Assembly: GCF_003259365.1 (NCBI RefSeq) | Contig: NZ_QLLY01000005.1 | Span: forward strand, 248,001-312,000 | Direction: 5' to 3' | DNA: 64,000 nt | DNA from: Streptomyces sp. PsTaAH-137 | GTDB lineage: Bacteria > Actinomycetota > Actinomycetes > Streptomycetales > Streptomycetaceae | Part shown: one piece after another, positions 26,622-33,678 of the stretch | Layout of the letters: each line of letters opens with the position of its first letter | Numbering within the stretch: the stretch's first letter is position 1 | Notes under the pieces: model-generated | The model's input: the letters and a program-made list of their open reading frames with translations, nothing else | The model's database searches: none | Told to the model about the DNA's origin: nothing | Made by a program: the position numbers and the translations under genes

Positions 26622-27419
26622 CTACGACCGCTTGCGGGGCTTGCCCCGCTTGCCGCCCTGCGCCTTCCCGCCCTGGGGCTTTCCACCCTGCTTGCGGCCA
26701 CTGGCCGCCTGCTTCTGCGGCTGCCTTCCGGTGCCGCCCTTCCGCGGTGCCGCGGCCTTCTTGGCCGGGCGCTCGGCAGCGGCCTGCGTGCGGCCCCGGG
26801 AGCTGTTGACCGTGCGGCCGCGCACGATGCCGATGAGGTCCTCGACCTCGTCGGTGGTCCGCTCCTCCGGCCAGGCGAGGCCGATGCTGGAGCCGGGCGC
26901 GTCGGTGACCGTGCGGTAGGTGAGGTCGCGGCGGTGGTGCAGCCGGGCCAGGGACTGCGGCACGACGAGCAGGCCGACGCCCGCCGCGACCAGCTCGACG
27001 GCGTCCGCCGTGGTGGCCGGCCGTTCGAACGCGGGCTGCCCCGGCGGGCGCTCCGCCCACTCCAGTACGTCGTCGAGCGGGTGCTGGACGATCTCGTCGG
27101 CGAGGTCGGCCAGGGTGACCTCCTCGACGGCGGCCACAGCGTGGTCCTTCGGGACCAGCACGACGGTCGTCTCCGTGTACAGGGGGATCGCGCTGAAGAA
27201 CGTACGGTCCACGGGCAGCCGCACCAGCCCGGCGTCGGCGCCACCGCCGCGCAGCACGTCGGCCACCTCGGCGGCGGGCACGGGGACCAGCTCCAGCGGG
27301 ACGCCGGGCAGCCGCTCGCGCCAGATCCGCACCCACTTGGCGGGGGTGGCGCCGGGAACGTACGCGAGCCTGAACCCGGGGGCCGCGGGCGGTGCGGGGG
27401 TTTCTTCCGTGCCTGTCAC
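26622..27419 (-). CDS. LysR-type effector domain without DNA-binding domain, basic tail
   Basis: A 265-residue protein that matches only the substrate-binding half of LysR regulators (about residues 15-195, including FRLAYVPGATPAKWVRIW and VAAGVGLLVVPQSLARL). The winged helix is absent, and there is no room for it upstream. Residues 205-265 are a Lys/Arg/Gly/Gln-rich tail likely to be disordered and to bind nucleic acid. The GTG start has TAGCCT six bases upstream, so the transcript is probably leaderless. It is divergent from a DUF5997 gene, 58 bp away. Function is unknown; it may be a ligand-sensing partner of the DUF5997 protein. Confidence 0.75.
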   Translation of the reverse strand: MTGTEETPAPPAAPGFRLAYVPGATPAKWVRIWRERLPGVPLELVPVPAAEVADVLRGGGADAGLVRLPVDRTFFSAIPLYTETTVVLVPKDHAVAAVEEVTLADLADEIVQHPLDDVLEWAERPPGQPAFERPATTADAVELVAAGVGLLVVPQSLARLHHRRDLTYRTVTDAPGSSIGLAWPEERTTDEVEDLIGIVRGRTVNSSRGRTQAAAERPAKKAAAPRKGGTGRQPQKQAASGRKQGGKPQGGKAQGGKRGKPRKRS

Positions 27420-27477
27420 CTGGCCAGGCTACCCGGCGTGGTCGGGGCTCTCCGTTCGGCTGGATACCCTTGACCTC
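27420..27477. promoter_or_regulatory. Divergent leaderless promoter region
   Basis: The 58-bp gap holds TAGCCT (27431-27426, minus strand) six bases before the GTG at 27419 and TACCCT (27465-27470) seven bases before the ATG at 27478. No ribosome site is seen for either gene, so both are likely leaderless and may be co-regulated. Confidence 0.5.
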
Positions 27478-27876
27478 ATGAGTTCGCAGCAGAGCACCCA
27501 GACCATGAAGCCCGCGACCGCGGCGAAGAAGCTGGGTGTGTACCTCGATGCCACCCCCGCCGAGTTCCGGGACGGCGTCGTCTCGCGCGCCGAACTGGCC
27601 GCGCTGGAGTCCGACCCGCCGCAGTGGCTCGTCGCCCTGCGCGCCGACGGCCCGCACCCGCGCCCGGTCGTCGCGCAGAAGCTGGGCGTCTCCATCGCGG
27701 GCCTGGCCCGTGGCGGCGTCACCGAGGCCCTCACCACGGAGCAGATCGAGTCCCTCAAGACCGAGAACCCCGAGTGGCTCCAGAAGGAGCGCTCCACGCA
27801 GGCCGACGTCCGCAAGGAAAACGTCCGCATCAAGAAGAAGCACGCCGAAGAGGAAGCGCGCCGCGCTCAGAAGTGA
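27478..27876 (+). CDS. DUF5997 family protein
   Basis: A 132-residue protein of the actinobacterial DUF5997 family (ATAAKKLGVYLDATPAEF near the N-terminus; a charged KKKHAEEEARRAQK C-terminal helix). The middle contains RPVVAQKLGVSIAGLARGG, which resembles a helix-turn-helix, but no activity has been established to my knowledge. It is divergent from the LysR-like effector domain protein, and the two may work together. The transcript looks leaderless. A large hairpin terminates it 30 bp after the stop. Confidence 0.75.
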   Translation: MSSQQSTQTMKPATAAKKLGVYLDATPAEFRDGVVSRAELAALESDPPQWLVALRADGPHPRPVVAQKLGVSIAGLARGGVTEALTTEQIESLKTENPEWLQKERSTQADVRKENVRIKKKHAEEEARRAQK

Positions 27877-27905
27877 CGCAGCGGGTCGTCGCCCGGCTGA
27901 CGGCC

Positions 27906-27991
27906 GGTGGGGCTTCGCGCGCAGTTCCCCGCGCCCCTGACCGAGCGCAGCTCGCTTCAGGGGCGCGGGGAACTGCGCGCGAAGCCCCACC
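27906..27991. repeat. Long inverted repeat (35-bp arms), dispersed Streptomyces-type element and terminator
   Basis: Arms 27906-27940 and 27957-27991 are perfect 35-bp inverted repeats; the 16-base loop holds a further 5-bp stem (CGAGC/GCTCG). The core GTTCCCCGCGCCCCT is, from memory, a very common intergenic element in Streptomyces genomes. Here it lies between the convergent DUF5997 and MFS genes and should terminate both. The MFS frame runs into it: the stop codon is at 27957-27959, inside the right arm. Confidence 0.8.
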
Positions 27992-29186
27992 GGGCCGCAC
28001 CCGCCGAACGACCCCCGGGAACGGCAGACGCGGACGCGTCCCGCCACCCCAGCGCCAGCCCCCCGGCCAGCACCAGCGCCCCCAGCACCACCAAAGAGGC
28101 CGCACCCCACCCACCCCGGGAAACCAGGGGCGCGGCCACGGCGGAGCCCACCGCTCCGGCGCAGAAGTACAGCAGCAGATACACCCCGCTGAGACTCCCG
28201 CCCCGCCGCGGATCGACCCCGAGGATCCGGGCCTGGTTGGCGGCCTGCGCGGTGAAGCACCCCGCGTCGAGCAGCGCGAGCCCCACCCCGGTGAGCACCG
28301 GCCGCCCGAGCCCCGCGCACAGCACCCCCGCCCCCACCGCGGCGACCGCCATGCTCACGCAGATCACCGCGCGCGGCGAGTACCGGTCACCGAGCCGCCC
28401 GGCCACCGGCAGCGCGGCGAACCCCAGCGCCCCGGCGAGGCTGTAGAGCCCGATGGCGGCGGCATCGAGCCCGTACGGGGGCTGCGCGAGCCGCACCGTG
28501 AGCGCCACCCAGACCAGGCTGAAGGCGAAGTACCAGAGGCTGCCCTGGACGACGGCCCGACGCAGGGCGCGGTACCGGCGCAGCAGTCCGGGCAGCTCGG
28601 CGAGCGTCGCCAGATAGCCGCCCCGCGGCGCGGGCCGCTCGTCCGGCAGCCGCCACCACGCGCCGCCCGCGCAGGCCAGCACGAGCCCGGCGGAGACGAG
28701 CAGCATCCCGCGCCAGCCGACGGCATCGGCGAGCGCCCCGCCGATGAGCCGGCTGAGCAGGATCCCGGCGGACATCCCGGCGGCGACGAGCCCCACGGCG
28801 GCACCGCGCCGCTCCCCCGGCACCCCTCGCCCCGCGATCGCCGACGCCATCGCGCTGACGCTCGCCCCGGCGCCCACGACGACGTACGCGACGAGCAGCG
28901 GCCCGAGACCGCGGGCGCTCGCCGCGAGCAGCAGTCCTGCGGTCAGGAGCAGGAGCTGTCCGGTGACGAGCCGGCGCGGCGCCGCGCGGTCGACGAGCGG
29001 CAGCAGGAAGGCGAAGCCCGCGATGCAGCCGGCGAGCGCGGCCGTGGTGACGAGCCCGATGGCGGCCGTCGAGGTGCCGGTGTCGCGGGCGATGTCTCCG
29101 AGCGCGGGCTGGACGGCGTAGTTGTTGGCGAGCGCGATCCCGGCGGTGCAGCCGAGGAGCGCGACGCCGCCGCGGGGCAGGCTCAC
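27957..29186 (-). CDS. MFS transporter (DHA1-like), 12 membrane segments
   Basis: A 409-residue major facilitator protein with about 12 membrane helices and a central loop (about residues 195-215). It resembles DHA1 drug/arabinose-type exporters. The GTG start at 29186 overlaps the stop of the XRE-cupin gene (GTGA), so it is translationally coupled to its probable regulator. The last residues, RWGFARSSPRP, are encoded by the arm of the inverted repeat after the gene and are therefore probably an acquired tail, the original stop having been lost or moved. The transported substrate is unknown. Confidence 0.85.
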   Translation of the reverse strand: MSLPRGGVALLGCTAGIALANNYAVQPALGDIARDTGTSTAAIGLVTTAALAGCIAGFAFLLPLVDRAAPRRLVTGQLLLLTAGLLLAASARGLGPLLVAYVVVGAGASVSAMASAIAGRGVPGERRGAAVGLVAAGMSAGILLSRLIGGALADAVGWRGMLLVSAGLVLACAGGAWWRLPDERPAPRGGYLATLAELPGLLRRYRALRRAVVQGSLWYFAFSLVWVALTVRLAQPPYGLDAAAIGLYSLAGALGFAALPVAGRLGDRYSPRAVICVSMAVAAVGAGVLCAGLGRPVLTGVGLALLDAGCFTAQAANQARILGVDPRRGGSLSGVYLLLYFCAGAVGSAVAAPLVSRGGWGAASLVVLGALVLAGGLALGWRDASASAVPGGRSAGAARWGFARSSPRP

Positions 29187-29758
29187 GGCGTCTCGTCCCG
29201 GACGAGCACGACCGCGTAACGGCATTCGCTCGGGGTGGAGTTGACGAAGACGCACGGTGCCGGGGAGCCCAGTTCGACGGTGTCGCCCGCGGCCAGCTCG
29301 TGCACGGTGTCGCCCTCGTGGAAGGTGAGCCGGCCGTCGAGCACCCAGATGATCTGCCGGTGGAACGCGAACGCGGCCGCGGGGTAGGGCACGCGGGCCC
29401 CGGCGGGCAGCCGGACCTCGGCCACCTCGGCGGGGAACCCGGGGCCCGAGATCTGCCGCCGCGCGTACCCCGTCTCCGGGTCGAGCCACCGCGGGGCCGC
29501 CTCGGCGCGCCGGACGCGCTCGGCCTCCGCCGTGCCGTCCGGGTCGAGCAGGGTGGCCACGCTCAGCCGGAACGCGGCCGACAGCTTGCCGAGCACCACG
29601 GCGGTCGGATTGCTCTCGCCGCGCTCGATCCGGTGGATCATGGCGCGCGAGACGCCCGAGGCGTCGGCGAGCTCCGCAAGGGTCCAGTCGCGCCGGTCGC
29701 GCTCCGCGCGGATACGGGCGCCGATCCGCTCCACCAGGGGATCTATCATATTGGACAT
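29183..29758 (-). CDS. XRE family regulator with cupin domain
   Basis: A 191-residue regulator: N-terminal helix-turn-helix (WTLAELADASGVSRAMIHRIE, about residues 24-44) and C-terminal cupin (about 105-185, with FHRQIIWVLDGRLTFHEGD). Such proteins sense a small ligand in the cupin and control an adjacent transporter, here the coupled MFS gene. The ATG at 29758 overlaps the ATG of the divergent acetyltransferase gene (CATG), and TATCGT lies six bases before it, so the message is probably leaderless. An in-frame ATG three codons later is an alternative. Confidence 0.85.
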   Translation of the reverse strand: MSNMIDPLVERIGARIRAERDRRDWTLAELADASGVSRAMIHRIERGESNPTAVVLGKLSAAFRLSVATLLDPDGTAEAERVRRAEAAPRWLDPETGYARRQISGPGFPAEVAEVRLPAGARVPYPAAAFAFHRQIIWVLDGRLTFHEGDTVHELAAGDTVELGSPAPCVFVNSTPSECRYAVVLVRDETP

Positions 29759-29770
29759 GGATCTACGATA
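29744..29770. promoter_or_regulatory. Interlocked divergent leaderless promoters
   Basis: TATCAT (29744-29749, plus strand) lies seven bases before the acetyltransferase ATG at 29757; TATCGT (29770-29765, minus strand) lies six bases before the XRE ATG at 29758. Each -10 element is thus inside the start of the other gene. The arms TCATAT (29746-29751) and ATATGA (29767-29772) form an inverted repeat that could be an XRE operator. Confidence 0.5.
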
Positions 29771-30278
29771 TGAGACGCAGCCGGGGTCCGTGAAGGTCCG
29801 CGCGGCGCACGAGGCCGATCTGGACGCCGTCCTCGGCATCCGCAATCACGCCATCGAGCACGGCACGGCGCTGTGGACGGACACGCCGCAGTCCCGCGAG
29901 GAGGGTGCGGCCTGGCTCGCCGCGCATCTGGGGCGCGGGTCCGCGTACGTGGCCGACAGCGCGGGCGATGTCGTCGGGTTCGGGGTCTACGGCCCCTGGA
30001 AGGACTACTCCGGGTTCCGGCACACCGTGGAGAACTCGGTGTACGTCGCCGAGGGCAACCACGGCCGCGGTGTCGGATCCGCACTGCTCGGCACGCTCGT
30101 CGCGTCGGCGGAGGCGGCGGGGCTGCACGTCATGATCGCCGGGATCGAGGCGGGGAACGCGGCGTCGATCCGGCTGCACGAGCGGCACGGCTTCACGCAC
30201 GCGGGGACGTTGCGGGAGGTCGGCACGAAGTTCGGCAGGTGGCTCGATCTGACGCTGATGCGGCGGCAGCTGAGCTGA
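29757..30278 (+). CDS. GNAT acetyltransferase, phosphinothricin acetyltransferase-like
   Basis: A 173-residue GNAT protein with the acetyl-CoA-binding motif (GNHGRGVGSALL, about residues 101-112) and the family-typical ENSVYVAE and HERHGFTHAGTLREVG segments seen in phosphinothricin/methionine sulfoximine acetyltransferases. It would acetylate a small amine. The ATG at 29757 fits a leaderless message; an internal GTG at 29790 is an alternative start that would remove 11 residues and keep the whole fold. It is divergent from the XRE-cupin and MFS pair, which suggests a detoxification module. Confidence 0.82.
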   Translation: MDLRYETQPGSVKVRAAHEADLDAVLGIRNHAIEHGTALWTDTPQSREEGAAWLAAHLGRGSAYVADSAGDVVGFGVYGPWKDYSGFRHTVENSVYVAEGNHGRGVGSALLGTLVASAEAAGLHVMIAGIEAGNAASIRLHERHGFTHAGTLREVGTKFGRWLDLTLMRRQLS

Positions 30279-30302
30279 GCCCGGCCGGGGAGAGCACGGG
30301 GG

Positions 30303-30659
30303 TCAGCCGGACCGTTCCATGCCTCCGTCGCCTCCGTCGCCTCCGTCGCCTCCATCGCCTTCCGCCGGGTCCCGGGCGCGGAGCATCGCCGCGTCGAGGG
30401 CCTGCCGCGCGCTGTCGGGCAGTTCACCGCCGGCGGTCCAGGCGACGATCCGCTCGGCGATCTCCCGCAGTTTCGTGTTCGTATGCTGCGAGACCTCTCG
30501 GAGCACACTCCAGCCCTGCTCGGGAGTGAGTCCGCCGAGGGCGATGACCACACCGATCGCCTGGTCGACGACGCTGTGCGAAACGATGGCCTGCTGCAGC
30601 TGACGGACCTCGTCCTGCAGTCCGGTGGCCTTGGGACACCGGTCGTCCTGACGCGTCAC
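30303..30659 (-). CDS. Stand-alone ANTAR domain protein
   Basis: A 118-residue protein that is almost entirely an ANTAR RNA-binding domain (QLQQAIVSHSVVDQAIGVVI, then TPEQGWSVLREVSQHTNTKL, about residues 17-70), without the usual GAF or receiver domain. ANTAR proteins bind paired hairpins in nascent RNA and prevent termination. The GTG at 30659 has a GGAGG site about ten bases upstream. The C-terminus is a DGG repeat encoded by a 9-bp tandem repeat. A similar protein is encoded at 31927-32268, with an AraC gene between. Confidence 0.78.
   Translation of the reverse strand: MTRQDDRCPKATGLQDEVRQLQQAIVSHSVVDQAIGVVIALGGLTPEQGWSVLREVSQHTNTKLREIAERIVAWTAGGELPDSARQALDAAMLRARDPAEGDGGDGGDGGDGGMERSG
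30321..30356. repeat. 9-bp tandem repeat inside the ANTAR gene
   Basis: Four consecutive copies of GCCTCCGTC (the fourth has A for G at position 7). Read on the minus strand they encode GGD units near the C-terminus of the ANTAR protein. As the unit is a multiple of three, copy-number change would lengthen or shorten the tail without a frameshift. Confidence 0.85.
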
Positions 30660-30904
30660 CTTGCAGCGCGCCTCCGTTCCTGTTCCCGCGCCTGCGCGCG
30701 CCTCGTCGTGGTGCCGTTCACACCACGGGCACAACTCTGCCCAGCGGAGCCCCACGACACGACACGGCAAACGAAAGACGCAGGTCGGGGCTGTCCAGAA
30801 AACGAAGCGGACAGGACTCCGCTCGGGGGATCGCGTGGCGGTGGCGCCGCCCTCGGTCATATTCTCCTGCCGAGACGGCACGGTGGAGGACGAGGAGAGG
30901 CGGC

Positions 30905-31864
30905 ATGGACACCCTGCACTTCGACAGCAGCGACCTCGAGGTGACGGAGGATTTCCTCTCGCGCAACTACGCGCGGATGCGGATCGGCAACGGCACCCCG
31001 GAGACCGGCCGCGCCCGGATCCGGCGTGACGCGATGCCGGGCGTGACCGTCGACGAGCTCGACCTCGACTTCGACATGAGCTACGCCGTGACGCCGTTGC
31101 AGAAGATCTGTCTGTGTCTCGTGCACGAGGGCACCATCCGGGACCACGGGTTCGCGAAGGTCGAGGACGCCTTCGGCCCCGGCGACGTCGTCTCCTTCGC
31201 GCCGCCCGAACTGCCCTACCAGGGGCGGATCTGCGCCGCCCGCTACAACATCACCATGCTCGATCCGGAGCTGCTGACCAGGGTCGCCGCCACCGATCCG
31301 CGGGCCGCCCCCGGTCCCGTCCGGCTGCTCGACCACCGGCCGACCTCCGACGCCGCGGCCTCCTATCTGCGGCGGACCGTCATCCACGTACGCGACCACG
31401 TGCTCGGCGATCCGGCCACGGCGGCCGAGCCGTTGATCGTGTCGACGGCCGCCCAGCACCTGGCCGCGAGTGTGCTGGCCGCCTTCCCGAACACGGCGCT
31501 CACCGAGCCCACCGGGACGGACCGCCACGACGCGCATTCGGCGACGCTGCGCCGCGCCGTCGCGCACATCGACGAGCACGCGCACGAGGCGCTCACCGTG
31601 GCGGAGATCGCCGCGGCGGCCCATGTCACCATCCGCGCCCTGCAGTACGCGTTCCGCCGCCACCTGGACACGACGCCGCTCGCGCATCTGCGCCGGGTCC
31701 GTCTGGAGCGGGCGCACGCCGACCTGCGGGACGCCGATCCGACGACGGGCGTGACGGTCACGGGCATCGCCGCCCGCTGGGGCTTCTACCACCCGGGCCG
31801 CTTCGCGACGCTCTACCGCGACACCTACGGGCGGCCGCCGCTCCACACCCTGACCGACCGCTGA
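30905..31864 (+). CDS. AraC family transcriptional regulator
   Basis: A 319-residue protein with a C-terminal AraC DNA-binding domain (two helix-turn-helix units, about residues 220-315; LTVAEIAAAAHVTIRALQYAF and GITAIAARWGFYHPGRFATLYR-like second unit) and an N-terminal AraC_binding_2-type region. GAGGAGAGG precedes the ATG. It lies between two ANTAR genes and 245 bp from the divergent one, in a region with no other gene. The effector and targets are unknown. Confidence 0.88.
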   Translation: MDTLHFDSSDLEVTEDFLSRNYARMRIGNGTPETGRARIRRDAMPGVTVDELDLDFDMSYAVTPLQKICLCLVHEGTIRDHGFAKVEDAFGPGDVVSFAPPELPYQGRICAARYNITMLDPELLTRVAATDPRAAPGPVRLLDHRPTSDAAASYLRRTVIHVRDHVLGDPATAAEPLIVSTAAQHLAASVLAAFPNTALTEPTGTDRHDAHSATLRRAVAHIDEHAHEALTVAEIAAAAHVTIRALQYAFRRHLDTTPLAHLRRVRLERAHADLRDADPTTGVTVTGIAARWGFYHPGRFATLYRDTYGRPPLHTLTDR

Positions 31865-31926
31865 ACAACGCCTCCTCCGCCCGCCTTTCTCCGTCCCGCC
31901 CCCCCCTTGCCCCCGGAGGTAGCGCC

Positions 31927-32268
31927 TTGCAGCCCGACGCCCGTGACACACAGCCCGGCTCCGACGACGGCACCGAGCCGTCGGCGCCGACCGTGGCGCG
32001 GATGGAGGACGAGATCGCCCACCTGCGCCGCGAGATGTCCTCGCACGCCGGGATCGACCAGGCCGTCGGCGTGATCCTCACGATGGGCCGGATGACGCCC
32101 GCCGAGGCCCTGGACGCGCTGCGCGAGGTCTCCGCGAGCACCGGCGTCCGGGCCGACCGCCTGGCCCGGATGCTGATCGACTTCCCCCGCACCGGCACGC
32201 TTCCCGCCGCGGTCCGGCAGGAACTGGAACGCCAGGTGGTCCTGCGCCGGGCACCGGACGAGCGGTGA
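31927..32268 (+). CDS. Second stand-alone ANTAR domain protein (TTG start)
   Basis: A 113-residue protein consisting of a disordered N-terminus (about 30 residues) and an ANTAR domain (MEDEIAHLRREMSSHAGIDQ, then TPAEALDALREVSASTGVRA). The only start with a proper ribosome site is TTG at 31927, preceded by CCGGAGGT; no ATG or GTG fits at the N-terminus. It follows the AraC gene by 62 bp and may be in its operon. It resembles the ANTAR protein at 30303-30659 (shared DQA-GV, TP-EA/QG, LREVS pattern), so the two may be paralogues. Confidence 0.75.
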   Translation: MQPDARDTQPGSDDGTEPSAPTVARMEDEIAHLRREMSSHAGIDQAVGVILTMGRMTPAEALDALREVSASTGVRADRLARMLIDFPRTGTLPAAVRQELERQVVLRRAPDER

Positions 32269-32279
32269 CCCCTTGGCGG

Positions 32280-32320
32280 CACTGGCCAGATTCTTTTGGT
32301 TCATGGCCGTCTGGCCACTG
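32280..32320. promoter_or_regulatory. Inverted repeat before quinone reductase gene
   Basis: CACTGGCCAGA (32280-32290) and TCTGGCCACTG (32310-32320) match as inverted repeats at 10 of 11 positions, separated by 19 bases that include the AT-rich TTCTTTTGGTTC. The block ends 35 bp before the ATG of the NAD(P)H oxidoreductase and is a candidate operator for a redox-sensing regulator not encoded here. Confidence 0.4.
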
Positions 32321-32355
32321 ACCGGGCCCGGGGCCGGGCGCGCACGATCGGAGGC

Positions 32356-33129
32356 ATGAACATCCTCTGGGTCTTCGCCCATCCCGAACAGCGCTCCCTC
32401 AACGGCTCCTTGATGACCGACGCGCTCCGCACCCTCGACGGGCTCGGGCACGCGTACGAGGTCTCCGATCTGTACGCCATGAAGTGGAAGGCGGTGCTCG
32501 ACGCCGACGACTTCGGCCCCCCGCCCGCCGACGGGGAGCGGCTGTTCGTCGGGGCCGCACAGGAACGCGCGTACGCGGGCGGTGAGTTGAGTGCCGACAT
32601 CCGCGGGGAGATCGAGAAGCTGGCGCGGGCCGATGTGGTGGTCCTGCACTTCCCCCTGTGGTGGTTCGGGCCGCCGGCCATCCTCAAGGGGTGGTTCGAC
32701 CGGGTCCTGGTGCAGGGTCTCGGGTTCGGGGTGAAGGCGCCGGACGGGCACACCCGCCGCTACGGCGACGGCGGCCTGGCCGGGAAGCGGGCGCTGGTCG
32801 TCACGTCGGTGGGCGCCCGGCCGTCCGGGTTCGGGCCGCGCGGGATCCACGGGCACGTGGACGAGGTGCTGTTCCCGCTGCTGCACGGCACGTTCTGGTA
32901 CACGGGGATGGCGCCGCTCGCGCCGTTCGTGGTGTACGGCGCCGACCGGCACGACCCGGCGGACACGGCCCGGACCTCCGCCGCGCTGCGCGAGCGGCTG
33001 CGCACGCTGCCCGACGAGGAACCCCTGGCGTACCGCGCCGAGGCGGGCGGCGGGTACGACGAGGGTCTGGTGCTGCGCCCGGATCTCGCACCGGGCCGCG
33101 CGGGGCTCGGCGTCCATCTGCGGCCCTGA
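32356..33129 (+). CDS. NAD(P)H dehydrogenase (quinone), flavodoxin-like fold
   Basis: A 257-residue NQO1/MdaB-type flavoprotein. It begins with the FMN/FAD phosphate-binding region (HPEQRSLNGSL, about residues 9-19) and has the FPLWWFGPPAILKGWFDRV signature (about 100-118). It performs two-electron reduction of quinones or related electrophiles, avoiding radical formation. The ATG at 32356 has GGAGG only one base away, unusually close; the AUG may be reached from a shifted ribosome position, or the message may start nearby. An inverted repeat lies upstream. Confidence 0.85.
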   Translation: MNILWVFAHPEQRSLNGSLMTDALRTLDGLGHAYEVSDLYAMKWKAVLDADDFGPPPADGERLFVGAAQERAYAGGELSADIRGEIEKLARADVVVLHFPLWWFGPPAILKGWFDRVLVQGLGFGVKAPDGHTRRYGDGGLAGKRALVVTSVGARPSGFGPRGIHGHVDEVLFPLLHGTFWYTGMAPLAPFVVYGADRHDPADTARTSAALRERLRTLPDEEPLAYRAEAGGGYDEGLVLRPDLAPGRAGLGVHLRP

Positions 33130-33134
33130 CCGCC

Positions 33135-33575
33135 TCAGGCCGTCTTGCGCACCATGAATACGTCCACCGGGTCCTCGGACTCGACGGTGAATCCGAGCCG
33201 TTCGTACAGGCGTCGGGCCTGGCTGCCCTGCAACACGTTCAGCCGGACCGGGACGCCGTCCCGGTCGCAGCGGTCGAGGAGGTGGGTGAGGACGGCCGTG
33301 CCGATGCCGCTGCCCTGGAGGTGGGGCGCGAGGAAGAAGTGCTCCAGCCAGCGGCAGTCCTCGGCCGGGCGCAGCGCGACGCATCCGGCGAACGCGCCGC
33401 CGACCTCGATCACCCAGGCGTACGCGGGCTCGAAACCGTCCCGGAACCGCTGCCGCACCCGGTGCGGATCGAAGCGGCCGAGCCGCTCCAGATCGGGGCG
33501 CATCACGACGGCCCGCAGCTCGACGATCGTCTCGACATCCGCCTCTTGAGCAGGTCTTGTCTCCCAGTCCGCCAT
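33135..33575 (-). CDS. GNAT family acetyltransferase
   Basis: A 146-residue GNAT protein with the acetyl-CoA motif APHLQGSGIGTAVLTHLL (about residues 82-99) and the LNVLQGSQARRLYERLGF segment (about 111-128). Substrate unknown. The ATG at 33575 has TAGGGT (33588-33583) seven bases upstream and no ribosome site, so the message is probably leaderless. It converges with the quinone reductase gene (5 bp between stops) and is divergent from the YihY gene. Confidence 0.82.
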   Translation of the reverse strand: MADWETRPAQEADVETIVELRAVVMRPDLERLGRFDPHRVRQRFRDGFEPAYAWVIEVGGAFAGCVALRPAEDCRWLEHFFLAPHLQGSGIGTAVLTHLLDRCDRDGVPVRLNVLQGSQARRLYERLGFTVESEDPVDVFMVRKTA

Positions 33576-33678
33576 GACGGTGACCCTACCGGGGGCGCTC
33601 GTGGGCCGGCCGACGCGTGCGCGGCGCCGTCGGGGGCACCCGGAGCGCAGAACGGCCCCAGCAGCCCGAGGAGGCGCC

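Noticed and set aside
27906-27991. Insertion sequence with terminal inverted repeats
   Set aside because: There are only 16 bases between the arms and no transposase. It is a hairpin repeat, not an IS element.
30321-30356. Possible start of a CRISPR-like array
   Set aside because: Units are 9 bp, contiguous and in frame within a coding region; there are no spacers or cas genes.
30791-30814. CTGTCC/GGACAG inverted repeat between the first ANTAR gene and the AraC gene
   Set aside because: Six-base arms 12 bases apart are too weak to separate from chance in this composition.
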